Assembly: GCA_034520215.1 (NCBI GenBank)
Contig: JAXHNR010000002.1
Location: 963,308-1,027,307 of the forward strand
Source of the DNA: Candidatus Krumholzibacteriota bacterium
GTDB lineage: Bacteria; Krumholzibacteriota; Krumholzibacteriia; Krumholzibacteriales; WJIX01
Length of the DNA: 64,000 bases
Direction: 5' to 3'
Program-made: the position numbers and the translations under genes
The notes under the pieces: generated by a model
What the model was told of the DNA's origin: nothing
What the model saw: only the letters and a program-made list of their open reading frames with translations
Database searches by the model: none
Shown here: positions 20,489-29,754 of the stretch, piece by piece
Position numbering within the stretch: the stretch's first letter is position 1
Layout of the letters: every line of letters starts with the position of its first letter

Positions 20489-21811
20489 TTGTTTCAGAGT
20501 TTGACCGATAAGTTTGCGCGTGTTTTCAAGCAGTTGCGAGGACGCGGCAAAATAAGAGAGAAAGATATTCAGGAAGCGATGAAGCAGGTTCGAAGAGCCC
20601 TTCTTGAAGCTGACGTTAACTATAAAGTTGTCAAAGAGTTAGTTAAACGAGTGGGAGAAAGATCGCTGGGACGAAAGGTGCTTGACAGTCTTACTCCCGA
20701 TCAGCAGATAATCAAGATTGTGCGCGAAGAACTTGTAAGAGTCTTAGGCGGTGAAGTCTCTTCTTTTCATTTGTCCGGAGCCCCCGCGTGCGTGATGGTT
20801 TGCGGACTTCAGGGGGCGGGTAAAACCAGTTTTACAGCCAAACTCGGGGCTTCTTTGAAAAAAAAGGGAAGAAAAATTCTACTTGTTGCAGCCGATATTC
20901 ACCGTCCTGCCGCTGTGGAGCAGATTCGTGTCCTTGCAGAGCAGACCGGAATTCCCGTTTACGCTCCGGGAGTGGATATTCCGGCTGAAAAGATTGCCGG
21001 AGACGCCGTAAAGAAAGCGAAAAAGGAACTGTTTGATACTCTGATTGTCGATACGGCAGGCAGACTTCATATTGACAGAGAGATGATGAATGAACTCAAA
21101 GCTGTAAAGAATGTTTTAAAACCCACAGAAACGCTGCTGGTACTTGACAGCATGGCCGGGCAGGAAGCCGTTAATGTGGCCGGAGAGTTTAAAAGAGAAA
21201 TTGATTTCACCGGTATTGTGTTGAGCAAATTGGATGGAGACGCCCGAGGCGGAGCCGCTCTTTCTGTTAAGGCTGTTACAGGCGTGCCAGTTAAATTTGT
21301 TACTGTGGGGGAGAAAGTAGCGGATCTGGAAAGGTTTTATCCTGACAGGATGGCCGGCAGAATACTTGGAATGGGTGATATTCTGTCCCTGGCCGAAAAA
21401 GCTCAGGAGGCTATGGATGAGAAAAAGGCGGAGGAGCTGGAACGTAAATTCAGGAAGAACGCTTTTACCCTGGAGGATTTCCTCGACCAACTTCAGGGTC
21501 TTAAAAAGATGGGTTCTATTGAACAGCTTGCCGCCATGGTTCCGGGTATGAAGTGTGGAGTATCGCCGGACGATATTGATGAGAACCGGATAAAAAGGAT
21601 AGAGGCAATAATAAACTCGATGACCCTGGAAGAAAGACGTTCGGCTGACATCATAAATGGATCACGTCGAAAAAGAATTGCCGAGGGCAGTGGAAGCAGC
21701 CCGAGAGAAGTCAATAGTTTGTTGAAACAATTCGCTCAGATGAAAAAAATGGTAAAACGTTTTTCAAAGTTGACAAAAGGAGGGAATCCCTTAGGGTTTC
21801 CCTTGAACTAA
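20489..21811 (+). CDS. ffh: Signal recognition particle protein Ffh
   Basis: 440 residues. NG domain with GLQGAGKTS, DTAGR and LSKLDGDARGGAALS; the C-terminal Met-rich M domain (about 300-430) carries the SRP-RNA-binding segment with GSGSSPREVNSLL. TTG start preceded by AGGAG. Followed by rpsP after 21 nt, the usual ffh-rpsP order. Confidence 0.97.
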   Translation: MFQSLTDKFARVFKQLRGRGKIREKDIQEAMKQVRRALLEADVNYKVVKELVKRVGERSLGRKVLDSLTPDQQIIKIVREELVRVLGGEVSSFHLSGAPACVMVCGLQGAGKTSFTAKLGASLKKKGRKILLVAADIHRPAAVEQIRVLAEQTGIPVYAPGVDIPAEKIAGDAVKKAKKELFDTLIVDTAGRLHIDREMMNELKAVKNVLKPTETLLVLDSMAGQEAVNVAGEFKREIDFTGIVLSKLDGDARGGAALSVKAVTGVPVKFVTVGEKVADLERFYPDRMAGRILGMGDILSLAEKAQEAMDEKKAEELERKFRKNAFTLEDFLDQLQGLKKMGSIEQLAAMVPGMKCGVSPDDIDENRIKRIEAIINSMTLEERRSADIINGSRRKRIAEGSGSSPREVNSLLKQFAQMKKMVKRFSKLTKGGNPLGFPLN

Positions 21812-21832
21812 TTTTTTCAGTTTTAATGGAGG

Positions 21833-22489
21833 TTGGATTTGTCTGTAAAGATAAGATTGAAAAGGATGGGCAAGAAAAAGAAGCCTTTCTATCGTTTTGT
21901 GGCCGCTGATTCAAGAAGAGCCAGAGACGGACGGTTCATAGAAATGTTGGGATATTATGATCCAATGACCGAGCCGGAAGATATAAATATTGATTATGAC
22001 AAAGTTTATAGCTGGCTCGATAAAGGCGCTCAATGTTCTGAGAATGTATCGAGTTTGTTCAAGCGAATAGGGGTTTTCGAAAAATGGAGACTTCTCAAAG
22101 AGGGTGTTAAGATCACCGAACTTGATAGTGTGATCGAGGAGAGAAGAAAAAAACAACCCCGCAAAAAGCCTAAAACAGAAAAGATAGAGAAAGTTGAAGC
22201 AAAGCCCGCTGAAGAAAAAGCGGAAGAAAAGGCGCAAGTAGAAGAATCCCCGGAAGCTGAAAAGAAGGAAGAATCGGCCCCTGAGGGGAAAGCGGAGGAA
22301 AAGGCGCAAGTAGAAGAATCCCCGGAAGCTGAAAAGAAGGAAGAATCGGCCGCTGAGGGGAAAAAGGAAGAAAAGAACGAAAAGGAAAATGTGAAGAAGA
22401 AGGTTGAGGAGAAAGAAAGCAAAGATGAGAAAACTGATTCCTCAGATGAATCCGATAAATCTTCTGAAGAGGAAACAAAAGAGGATTAA
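21833..22489 (+). CDS. rpsP: Ribosomal protein bS16 with long charged C-terminal tail
   Basis: 218 residues against the usual 80-100. Residues 1-80 are a normal bS16 core (SVKIRLKRMGKKKKPFYRFV..DSRRARDGRFIEMLGYYDP). The rest is a Lys/Glu-rich, low-complexity tail containing a 24-residue unit repeated twice in tandem, then more acidic Ser/Asp residues. Charged tails on S16 occur in several candidate phyla and Bacteroidetes, but this one more than doubles the protein. The tail is probably disordered. TTG start after GGAGG. The frame is intact and codon use continues normally, so the tail is real rather than a frameshift product. Confidence 0.95.
   Translation: MDLSVKIRLKRMGKKKKPFYRFVAADSRRARDGRFIEMLGYYDPMTEPEDINIDYDKVYSWLDKGAQCSENVSSLFKRIGVFEKWRLLKEGVKITELDSVIEERRKKQPRKKPKTEKIEKVEAKPAEEKAEEKAQVEESPEAEKKEESAPEGKAEEKAQVEESPEAEKKEESAAEGKKEEKNEKENVKKKVEEKESKDEKTDSSDESDKSSEEETKED
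22220..22363 (+). repeat. Two tandem 72-bp units inside rpsP
   Basis: Units 22220-22291 and 22292-22363 differ at only two or three bases and encode 24 residues each (AEEKAQVEESPEAEKKEES plus a five-residue link). The near identity points to a recent in-frame duplication of part of the bS16 tail. Confidence 0.9.
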
Positions 22490-22546
22490 TCTCTTTCTTC
22501 CCTGAACAATTTTGATAGGATCTTTTTAAAAGGAAGATGAAGTGTT

Positions 22547-22792
22547 ATGAGTGTTGATAATATTAAAACCATGGTTCATGATCTTGCGGCTATGCTTGTG
22601 GATGAACCAAAGGAAATATCGATAACTGAAGAGAAACGGAATAATGCCGTTATTGTTGTTATTTCCGTGGCGAAGGATGATGTCGGTAAGATTATTGGAA
22701 AGAATGGCCAAACTGCCAAGGCTCTCAGGGCTCTGGTAAATGCCGCGTCCACGCGCATGGGGAAAAAGGTACTTCTGGAGATAAGAGAATAA
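22547..22792 (+). CDS. khpA: KH-domain RNA-binding protein KhpA
   Basis: 81 residues, one KH domain with the GKIIGKNGQTAKALR loop. Lies between rpsP and rimM, its standard position. RNA-binding partner of KhpB in many bacteria. Confidence 0.93.
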   Translation: MSVDNIKTMVHDLAAMLVDEPKEISITEEKRNNAVIVVISVAKDDVGKIIGKNGQTAKALRALVNAASTRMGKKVLLEIRE

Positions 22793-22812
22793 GAGAGTAT
22801 GGGACGGCTGTA

Positions 22813-23328
22813 ATGGAAGAATTCGCGAATCTTGGAGATATCGTTAATACAGTTGGGTTAAGAGGTGAAATAAAGCTTTTGCCGGGACCTGATTTCTGGC
22901 CGGGCGCTCTTAAATTTGGAAAACTGTATCTGGTTACCGATATATTTCGCAGATCGGTAAATGTCGAGAAATTCAGGAAAAAGGGCGGGACATATGTGAT
23001 TAAGCTGGATTTTCTTCAGTCCATAGAAGATGCGGAAACGGCGGTTGGCAAAAGACTCGAATTAGCAATGGAAGAACTCGATTCAGAGTCTTATCCGGAC
23101 CAGACACTTCTAAGCCGGACGTTAGGTAAAAGAATATTTATGAAGAATGGCGATTTATTGGGAATTGTTGTCAACTTCTTAAGCTCCGGAGGACAGGATC
23201 GGCTTATAGTAGAAGGGGAAAAGAATTATATTATTCCTTTTGTCTCCGGTATTGTAACAGACGTAGATTATAAAAACGATAAAATCGAGATTGATCCTCC
23301 TGAAGGATTGCTTGAACTTGAATGGTAA
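22813..23328 (+). CDS. rimM: Ribosome maturation factor RimM
   Basis: 171 residues: N-terminal RimM barrel (GDIVNTVGLRGEIKL) and C-terminal PRC-barrel (GDLLGIVVNFLSSGGQD..IPFVSGIVTDVDYKNDKIEIDPPEGL). Helps 30S assembly. Sits between khpA and trmD as in most bacteria. Confidence 0.96.
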   Translation: MEEFANLGDIVNTVGLRGEIKLLPGPDFWPGALKFGKLYLVTDIFRRSVNVEKFRKKGGTYVIKLDFLQSIEDAETAVGKRLELAMEELDSESYPDQTLLSRTLGKRIFMKNGDLLGIVVNFLSSGGQDRLIVEGEKNYIIPFVSGIVTDVDYKNDKIEIDPPEGLLELEW

Positions 23329-23337
23329 AATGAAATT

Positions 23338-24039
23338 ATGATTAATGTGTTCTTTATAACAATATTCCCCGAGATGTTCGAAGGTGTCCTGAATACGGGG
23401 GTTTTCAAAATAGCATCCAAAGAAGGCCTGGCCGACTATACTGTTGTGAACCTGAGGGATTATGCCGTCGATAAGCACGGTTCTGTTGATGACTATCCCT
23501 ACGGAGGCGGTCCCGGAATGATTCTTATGGTTCCACCCATTGTCGAAGCAGTAGAGGATGCTGTGAGCGGGAACGATTCAAATGATACCGCTGTTGTCCT
23601 GCTATCACCTTACGGAAGGGTCCACAATCAGGAAACAGCAAGCAGACTGGCCGGAAAGAAGAAGGTTATTTTTATATGCGGCCGTTATAAAGGGTTGGAT
23701 GAACGTGTCAGCGAACTCGTTGTAACTGACAGAATATCAATCGGTAATTTTATCCTCAGTGGAGGAGAATTGCCGGCAATGATCGTTGCCGATACAGTAA
23801 TACGATATATCCCGGGTGTTTTGGGTGACGCTATGTCGAGGGATACCGATTCATTCTCTTCCCTTGAGGGAGAAGATTTTATAGATAGCGCTTATTATAC
23901 AAGACCGCCGGAATACAGGGGGCTTCAGGTTCCCGAAGTACTACTTTCGGGTAATCATAAAAGAATAAGAGAATGGAGAGAACAATCCGCCAGAGATAGA
24001 ACGGCACGTTACCGCGAAAAATTCAGAAAAAAGGTATAA
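23338..24039 (+). CDS. trmD: tRNA (guanine-N1)-methyltransferase TrmD
   Basis: 233 residues; methylates G37. SPOUT knot segments YGGGPGMIL, GRYKGLDERV and SIGNFILSGGELPAM are all present, and the substrate-side Asp lies in the segment GDAMSRDTDSFSS. Nine nt after rimM. Confidence 0.97.
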   Translation: MINVFFITIFPEMFEGVLNTGVFKIASKEGLADYTVVNLRDYAVDKHGSVDDYPYGGGPGMILMVPPIVEAVEDAVSGNDSNDTAVVLLSPYGRVHNQETASRLAGKKKVIFICGRYKGLDERVSELVVTDRISIGNFILSGGELPAMIVADTVIRYIPGVLGDAMSRDTDSFSSLEGEDFIDSAYYTRPPEYRGLQVPEVLLSGNHKRIREWREQSARDRTARYREKFRKKV

Positions 24040-24047
24040 ATGATAAT

Positions 24048-24078
24048 TTGATATTGATTTTCACCTGAAAAGTATAAT
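24048..24078 (+). promoter_or_regulatory. Putative promoter of rplS
   Basis: Perfect TATAAT at 24073-24078. The nearest -35-like TTGATA (24048-24053) is 19 nt away. The 111-nt gap between trmD and rplS is longer than others in this operon, so an internal promoter is plausible. Confidence 0.4.
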
Positions 24079-24150
24079 AAATATCAAAAAATTAGGTTTT
24101 TTATTTTTTAGGATAATTAGTTTGAACTTGATAAATGATAAGGAGGAAGA

Positions 24151-24495
24151 ATGGATATATTAAACCATATATCTGCCGGACAGATGAGAGATGAATTGCC
24201 GGAGTTTAAAGTTGGCGATACAATCAGCCTGAAAATCAAAGTTAGAGAAGGCGACAGTATTAGAAACCAGAAGTTTCAGGGCATAGTTATACAGCGCCGC
24301 GGAGCCGGTGGGAGTGCGACTTTTACTGTGCGTAAAGTAAGTCAGGGGATAGGTGTCGAGCGCGTATTTCCTCTTCATTCACCTAACCTGACATCTTTGG
24401 AGGTTATACGAAGAGGGCACGTTAAGAGGTCAAAGCTTTACTATCTCCGTGATTTGAGAGGAAAAGCAGCTAGAGTGAAGGAAAAGAAGAAGTAA
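24151..24495 (+). CDS. rplS: Ribosomal protein bL19
   Basis: 114 residues, normal length, with [26 protein letters not shown] and [19 protein letters not shown]. Strong AAGGAGG before the ATG. Confidence 0.97.
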   Translation: MDILNHISAGQMRDELPEFKVGDTISLKIKVREGDSIRNQKFQGIVIQRRGAGGSATFTVRKVSQGIGVERVFPLHSPNLTSLEVIRRGHVKRSKLYYLRDLRGKAARVKEKKK

Positions 24496-24498
24496 GAA

Positions 24499-25125
24499 AT
24501 GAGTAATAACCCCGGCGGCAGCAGTTCCTTTAATGAATTATCTTTGTTTGACAAAGATATAAAACGCGGTGTTCGGGGTACCATGGCTGGGGTGGATGAA
24601 GCTGGACGCGGAGCTCTGGCGGGTCCTGTAGTGGCCGCGGCTCTTGTGTGTGATTTTCATGAAGACTTATTTGATGTAAGAGACAGCAAACTCCTGAAGG
24701 AAAACAGGAGAGAAGAGCTTTATGAATTGATAATCGACAGGTGCGAGTGCTTTAATGTCGGGATAGTGAAACCTGAGGTAATTGACAGGGTAAATATACT
24801 TAACGCTACATTAAAGGCGATGAAAGAAGCAGTTGAGGGGTTGACGATATCTCCTCAATTTGTGATCGTCGACGGCCGGGATACACCTGATATCGAAATT
24901 CGAGCTCAGGCAATTCCGGGAGGTGACGGGAAGAGTTTTGTTATAGCTGCCGCGTCTATAGTGGCGAAAGTTACGCGTGACAGAATTATGAGAGAGTTTG
25001 GGCTAATATATCCCGAATATAAATTTTTAAATAACAAAGGGTACGGGACAAAAGAACACAGAACTGTACTTAAAGAAAAGGGTTTTACAAAGATTCACAG
25101 AAAGAGTTTCAAATGTTCGATTTGA
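24499..25125 (+). CDS. rnhB: Ribonuclease HII
   Basis: 208 residues; removes RNA from DNA-RNA hybrids. Catalytic motif GVDEAGRGALAGPVVAAA, then IVDG and AAASIVAKVTRDR, and C-terminal YEF-like GYGTKEH. Starts 3 nt after rplS. A 25-residue N-terminal extension precedes the core. Confidence 0.96.
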   Translation: MSNNPGGSSSFNELSLFDKDIKRGVRGTMAGVDEAGRGALAGPVVAAALVCDFHEDLFDVRDSKLLKENRREELYELIIDRCECFNVGIVKPEVIDRVNILNATLKAMKEAVEGLTISPQFVIVDGRDTPDIEIRAQAIPGGDGKSFVIAAASIVAKVTRDRIMREFGLIYPEYKFLNNKGYGTKEHRTVLKEKGFTKIHRKSFKCSI

Positions 25126-25142
25126 TTTGTGTGGAGGTGATT

Positions 25143-25511
25143 ATGACGGCGGGAAGAATCAATGACGGAGTTTTAGGTGAAAAGATCGCGGCGGATTATC
25201 TGAAACTTAGAGGGTATGAAATCCTTGAAAGAAATTACAGGGCCCGACACCTAGAGATTGATTTGATAGCAAGAGATAATAACTGCCTTGTGTTTATAGA
25301 AGTGAAGACAAGGAAAAATTTCACTTACGGAAGGGCAATAGAATCTTTACCTTACTGGAAAGTCTTAAATATCAGAAAAGCCGCGCTGAATTATATCACG
25401 AAGGAAGAAAAGAGTACGGGTATTTGCAAGTTCAGACTGGATTTTGTCGCTATTGATGTTGAGTTCTCATGCGATAAAATGGTTTTACAGCATCTTAAAG
25501 ATGTGGCCTAG
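25143..25511 (+). CDS. YraN/UPF0102 endonuclease-like protein
   Basis: 122 residues from ATG 25143, which follows GGAGGTG. The open frame extends 30 nt upstream into rnhB, but that start lacks a ribosome-binding site. The family core LGEKIAADYLKLRGYEILERNYR, HLEIDLIARD and FIEVKTRKN resembles a PD-(D/E)XK nuclease. Usual neighbour of rnhB; function not settled. Confidence 0.93.
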   Translation: MTAGRINDGVLGEKIAADYLKLRGYEILERNYRARHLEIDLIARDNNCLVFIEVKTRKNFTYGRAIESLPYWKVLNIRKAALNYITKEEKSTGICKFRLDFVAIDVEFSCDKMVLQHLKDVA

Positions 25512-25518
25512 AAATAAC

Positions 25519-25547
25519 TTGATTTAGTTAATATCCGTTTCTATTTT
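25519..25547 (+). promoter_or_regulatory. Putative promoter of the lipoprotein gene
   Basis: TTGATT (25519-25524), 17-nt spacer, TATTTT (25542-25547), ending about 40 nt before the start codon. Confidence 0.4.
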
Positions 25548-25587
25548 AGTATTGAGGATAGTTGATAATCAATAAGGAGGACTTCGC

Positions 25588-26196
25588 GTGAAAGTAAAAG
25601 GATTTTCCATTCTAATTTGTTGTTTTATGCTTGTTCTTGCGGGATGTAAAGCTGCAAATCTTGTAAAGAAAGATATCCCCATACAGGACATGGATTATCT
25701 GGAGGATAAATATAAAGGCAGGACTGCATGGACAAAAACCTATTTTGTCGATATCGGGCAAAATGGTGTTCTAGAGCAGGATACAAAGGTGGAGATCGTC
25801 GAGCTTGACATGCACTGGAGTGGAGCTATTGGTGTTAGAGCGCCTAATAATCACAAATACAGACACGCTTTAGAGTTGGAAAGACCAATTACAAAGGAAA
25901 GCTACGAGAAAGCTATTAACGAACTCTTATGGTTCGATAAACCAACGAAAAGATATAGGGAGAATCTGTGGCAGTATGGTAAAGAGATTGCCGAAGCGAT
26001 CTTTAATCATCAGCTCTTAGAAGGTATGAGCGAGGAGGCCGCGCTTGAATCATGGGGGCCTCCCGATGAGATTGTCAAAGAGAGTCAGACATCAGAGGAT
26101 AACGCGGTTCAGTGGGTTTACATAGATCCCCGTGATAAACTGAATAAATCTACAATAATTTTTGTTAACGGCAGGGTAAGCGAGTGGAGTGAATAG
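25588..26196 (+). CDS. Predicted lipoprotein of unknown function
   Basis: 202 residues. Signal peptide with lipobox LAGC near residue 20 (MKVKGFSILICCFMLVLAGC). The mature part has no domain I recognise: a beta-rich first half (KVEIVELDMHWSGAIGV), then a helical region and a C-terminal EEAALESWGPPDEIVKES segment that resembles the small outer-membrane SmpA/OmlA-type fold, where GxPxxV-like signatures are typical (weak). GTG start after AAGGAGG. Last gene before a strand switch. Confidence 0.75.
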   Translation: MKVKGFSILICCFMLVLAGCKAANLVKKDIPIQDMDYLEDKYKGRTAWTKTYFVDIGQNGVLEQDTKVEIVELDMHWSGAIGVRAPNNHKYRHALELERPITKESYEKAINELLWFDKPTKRYRENLWQYGKEIAEAIFNHQLLEGMSEEAALESWGPPDEIVKESQTSEDNAVQWVYIDPRDKLNKSTIIFVNGRVSEWSE

Positions 26197-26555
26197 TTTA
26201 AGGCTTTTCCGCGAGGGAAATTCGTCTTCCTTTAATATTAATGAAAGCCCCCGCGCGAAACGTGGAGCCGGATTATTCTGAAAACTCAAACAAATTATGA
26301 GCCCGCGATTCTTTTCAGAACCATCCTCTCACCATTTCAGCAGGGACTCTACTAAAAGTATACCTAAATATTCTTATTCTGTCAAACACGGAAAACATTT
26401 ATTGTTTACTTTTTTCGTGTTTATCTTATAAATTTTATTTTTCAACATGTTTCTTCTCATATCAAATAATTAATAGCGCGTTTTGAAGAAATAGAAATTT
26501 TACTTTATAGAGCCGGCAGAAGTATTAACTGTCAAGAGTGCTGACGTTGAATATC
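26197..26555. other. Convergent intergenic region
   Basis: 359 bp between the ends of the lipoprotein gene (+) and the AGCS symporter gene (-). AT-rich to the right. I see no ORF of coding character. Short GC-rich inverted segments around 26210-26275 might form weak terminators, but none has a convincing stem and T-tract. Confidence 0.45.
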
Positions 26556-28232
26556 TTAGAAACGTGAAAAATAGTCACCGGCAATCTTTTTGGCTTTTCC
26601 TGAAAGAACAAGAATAGCTATGAGGTTTGGTATCGCCATAAGCCCAAGGGCGGTATCTCCGAAAGCCCAAACCAATTCAAGAGAGAATATCGCTCCCAGA
26701 AAGTGAATTACACAGAATATTATTCTATAAGGCAAGATGGCCTTTGTTCCGAATAGATACTCTACACTTCTGTCTCCGTAATATGACCATGAAATAGCTG
26801 TTGAAAGAGCGAATAAAAAGACGGCGATTGTAACGATATAATTGCCGCCACCAAAGAGGGGAGACATTCCCTTTTTAAACGCCCAGGCTGTAAGGGGAGA
26901 TCCGTTTTGAAGAGCCTTGCCCGTCAGTTGAATTTCGTGGCCGTCGATAATCGCCTCGCTGCTGTCGATGAAATGAATAGCACCGCCGGCTTTCTTTTCG
27001 ATTAATCCGTTGAATTCATTGTTCCCCTTTAAGAGCAGGGGAGAATCGATTGTGCTGTTGTTTCTGACAAAAATAACCCCTTCAGCCTTTCCGTCAGTTA
27101 CTTTGTAATAGCCCTCATCTGCTATATCCTTTTCCAGAATGATGCCGTCAGGGTGAATCTTGCCGCTGTCTTTCATTATAGTAATCTGAGATTGTTCAAC
27201 AAATGGAATCGTTTCGAGCATTTTGTCTTTCCACACTCCGAGAGTTACAATTGTAAGACCGGTTAGAGTACAAACCAGAATTGTATCAATATAAGGTCCC
27301 AGCATAGCTACAAGCCCCTCGCGGGCGGGTTCGCTGGTCTTAGCCGCAGCGTGAGCTATAGGAGCGCTTCCCTGCCCCGCTTCGTTGGAGAATATCCCGC
27401 GCTTTACTCCCCATATAAGCATGAACATAAAGCTTGAACCGAAGAAACCGCCAACACCGGCCTTTGCGTTGAACGCGTCGTAAAAAATTGTCGTAAATGC
27501 CCCCGGAATACTTCCGGCGTGCATAAATAGGATAATAATGGCTCCGGTAAAATACATAGTCGCCATAAATGGAACAAGCTTGCTAGCGACTTTTCCGATT
27601 CGCCGAATTCCCCCTATGATAACCAGCCCTATTAATGTAGCCATTACAGAGCCGGTAATCCATGTTGGTATTCCAAAATCACTTCTAAAGGAGTCCGCTA
27701 CGGTAAAGGCCTGTACGCTGTTACCACTTCCAAATGATGAAATAACAGCGCACACGGCGAAGATAATCGCCAGGAATTTCCATTTGCCGCCCATACCCTT
27801 TTCAATGTAGTACATAGGCCCGCCGGAGACTACACCGTCGGGGTTTACCTTCCTGAAATGTGTGCTCAAAGTACATTCAGTGAATTTTGATGCTGTACCC
27901 AGGATGGCTGTAACCCACATCCAGAATAACGCTCCCGGCCCGCCGTAGTGGATTGCGGTTGCCACACCGGCGATATTGCCTATGCCAATCGTTGCTGAGA
28001 GCGCTGCCGAGAGGGCCTGAAAATGGTTTATCTCACCGGAATCTTCGGGATTGTCGTATTTTCCGGCTATTACCTTGAGGCTGTGTCTGATCTTACGCAC
28101 CTGAATAAAGCGCATTCGTATTGTCAAAAAGATACCGGTTCCGAGCAATAGAACAAGAAAGTATGGGAAAGAACTTGGAAATTCCCAGATATACCGGTAT
28201 ATGATATCAATGAAACCTTTGACCGCGTCCAT
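26556..28232 (-). CDS. Na+:alanine/glycine symporter (AGCS family) with inserted soluble domain
   Basis: 558 residues against the usual 450-490. The family core is clear: FQALSAALSATIGIGNIAGVATAI, GALFWMWVTAILG, GGPMYYIEKGMG, GVKRGIFSNEAGQGSAPIAHAAAKT and STAISWSYYGDRSVEYLFG. Between the helix ending TLGVW (about 334) and SPLTAWAFKKG (about 446) lies a hydrophilic insert of about 105 residues that replaces a short loop. It probably faces the outside, since the loop precedes the conserved C-terminal helices (inference). It is divergent in neither codon use nor frame. It lies 53 nt downstream of the NSS symporter gene on the same strand. Confidence 0.92.
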   Translation of the reverse strand: MDAVKGFIDIIYRYIWEFPSSFPYFLVLLLGTGIFLTIRMRFIQVRKIRHSLKVIAGKYDNPEDSGEINHFQALSAALSATIGIGNIAGVATAIHYGGPGALFWMWVTAILGTASKFTECTLSTHFRKVNPDGVVSGGPMYYIEKGMGGKWKFLAIIFAVCAVISSFGSGNSVQAFTVADSFRSDFGIPTWITGSVMATLIGLVIIGGIRRIGKVASKLVPFMATMYFTGAIIILFMHAGSIPGAFTTIFYDAFNAKAGVGGFFGSSFMFMLIWGVKRGIFSNEAGQGSAPIAHAAAKTSEPAREGLVAMLGPYIDTILVCTLTGLTIVTLGVWKDKMLETIPFVEQSQITIMKDSGKIHPDGIILEKDIADEGYYKVTDGKAEGVIFVRNNSTIDSPLLLKGNNEFNGLIEKKAGGAIHFIDSSEAIIDGHEIQLTGKALQNGSPLTAWAFKKGMSPLFGGGNYIVTIAVFLFALSTAISWSYYGDRSVEYLFGTKAILPYRIIFCVIHFLGAIFSLELVWAFGDTALGLMAIPNLIAILVLSGKAKKIAGDYFSRF

Positions 28233-28285
28233 ATTTTATACCCCTTATTCTGTTTTATCTAATACAAAGATTCAAACTGACATAT

Positions 28286-29623
28286 CTATTTAGTAACTAA
28301 GAAAAAGATCAATGCCAAAATAACAGCCGGGCAGAAAAACTTGATAAGTATGCTGAATATTACCCCCGTAAATTTGAATTTAGTTCCGCTCTTTCTTATT
28401 TCATTTATCGCGTTTTCTGTTTTCCAAACCCAGGCTATAAATATTGAAAGAAACAGCGCTCCCACCGCCAGCATAATGTTACCGAAAATCCAATCCATAA
28501 GGTCAAGAAACCCCATATGTATAAAGGGAAGATAATTTAACCGGGGAACTATTCCCTGTGAAAGAGCTGAGGGCAGGCCGAGTATTAGAACGATAAGGGC
28601 TATAACCCACACGGCTTTTTTTCTGACCCATCCCTTTTCATCGACAAAATATGCTGTAGCAACTTCGAGAAGGGATATCGTCGACGTTAACGCCGCTATA
28701 GACAGGAGCAGAAAGAAGGAGGCGCCTATGAAACTTCCACCGGGAATAGATGAAAATATCTTCGGGAGAACCTCGAAAACAAGGCTGGGCCCCGCTGCCG
28801 GATCCATGCCGGAAGCGAAGAGGGCTGGAAATATCAAAAGCCCCGCCATAACAGCTATAAGTGTGTCAAATAGGGCGACAGAGGTGCCGTTAAGTAACAG
28901 ATTGGAATTCTCCGAAAGGTAGCTGCCGTATGTTATCATACAGCCCATTCCGAGACTGAGTGAAAAGAAAGCCTGTCCCATAGCCGCGAGAACCGTCTGT
29001 CCTGTAACTTTGCTGAAATCGGGTTTGAAGTAGAAAACGAGACCTTTACCCGCGCCCTCCAGTGTTACAGAACGTATTATAAGAGCGATCATGAGAAAAA
29101 GCAGGATGGGCATTAGAATCTTTGCCCATCTTTCGATTCCGTTTTTGATTCCACCCTGTACTACAAGTACAGTAATTACCGTAAAGATGATAAATAGTGA
29201 AATTGCGGGGAGGGGATTTGATGAGAACGACTCAAAGTCAGCATGATTGCCGGCGAGCGTTTTTCCGATGTATCCCAGAGTATATCCCGCGATAACGGAA
29301 TAGTATGAGAGAATGCATATTCCGGTGATGACACCAAGAAAGCCGACGATCTTCCAAGGAGTTCGGGGTTTGATTGATTCAAATGCTCCAACTGGATTTT
29401 TGCGGCTGTATCTTCCGAGAGTGAGTTCCCCGAGCATAACAGGCAGTCCCAAAAGCAGTATACAGATGAGATATATAATGAGGAAAGCTCCTCCGCCATT
29501 CTCTCCCACTACGTATGGAAATCTCCATATATTCCCAAGGCCTATGGCGGAACCTGCCGCGGCTAGAATAAAACCGATATTAGATCCCCATTGATCCCGC
29601 TTTAAAACCTTGCCTGCCGTCAT
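28286..29623 (-). CDS. Neurotransmitter:sodium symporter family transporter
   Basis: 445 residues, LeuT fold, about 11-12 membrane helices. Na+ and substrate site segment AAAGSAIGLGNIWRFPYVVGENGGGAF at the N terminus, then LLGLPVMLGELTLGR. Bacterial members take up amino acids such as Leu, Trp or Tyr; the substrate here cannot be told. It forms a minus-strand pair with the AGCS gene. Confidence 0.92.
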   Translation of the reverse strand: MTAGKVLKRDQWGSNIGFILAAAGSAIGLGNIWRFPYVVGENGGGAFLIIYLICILLLGLPVMLGELTLGRYSRKNPVGAFESIKPRTPWKIVGFLGVITGICILSYYSVIAGYTLGYIGKTLAGNHADFESFSSNPLPAISLFIIFTVITVLVVQGGIKNGIERWAKILMPILLFLMIALIIRSVTLEGAGKGLVFYFKPDFSKVTGQTVLAAMGQAFFSLSLGMGCMITYGSYLSENSNLLLNGTSVALFDTLIAVMAGLLIFPALFASGMDPAAGPSLVFEVLPKIFSSIPGGSFIGASFFLLLSIAALTSTISLLEVATAYFVDEKGWVRKKAVWVIALIVLILGLPSALSQGIVPRLNYLPFIHMGFLDLMDWIFGNIMLAVGALFLSIFIAWVWKTENAINEIRKSGTKFKFTGVIFSILIKFFCPAVILALIFFLVTK

Positions 29624-29754
29624 TTATACCCCTTCAGCTTATAATAATGAGATCCGGCTTAAACTCAAGTAATCGCGTTTGTAATACCCTATATCATACC
29701 TCTTCGCGGAAGCAATGATTTTTTTATTGTGCTGAATGTTATTATATTTCATCT

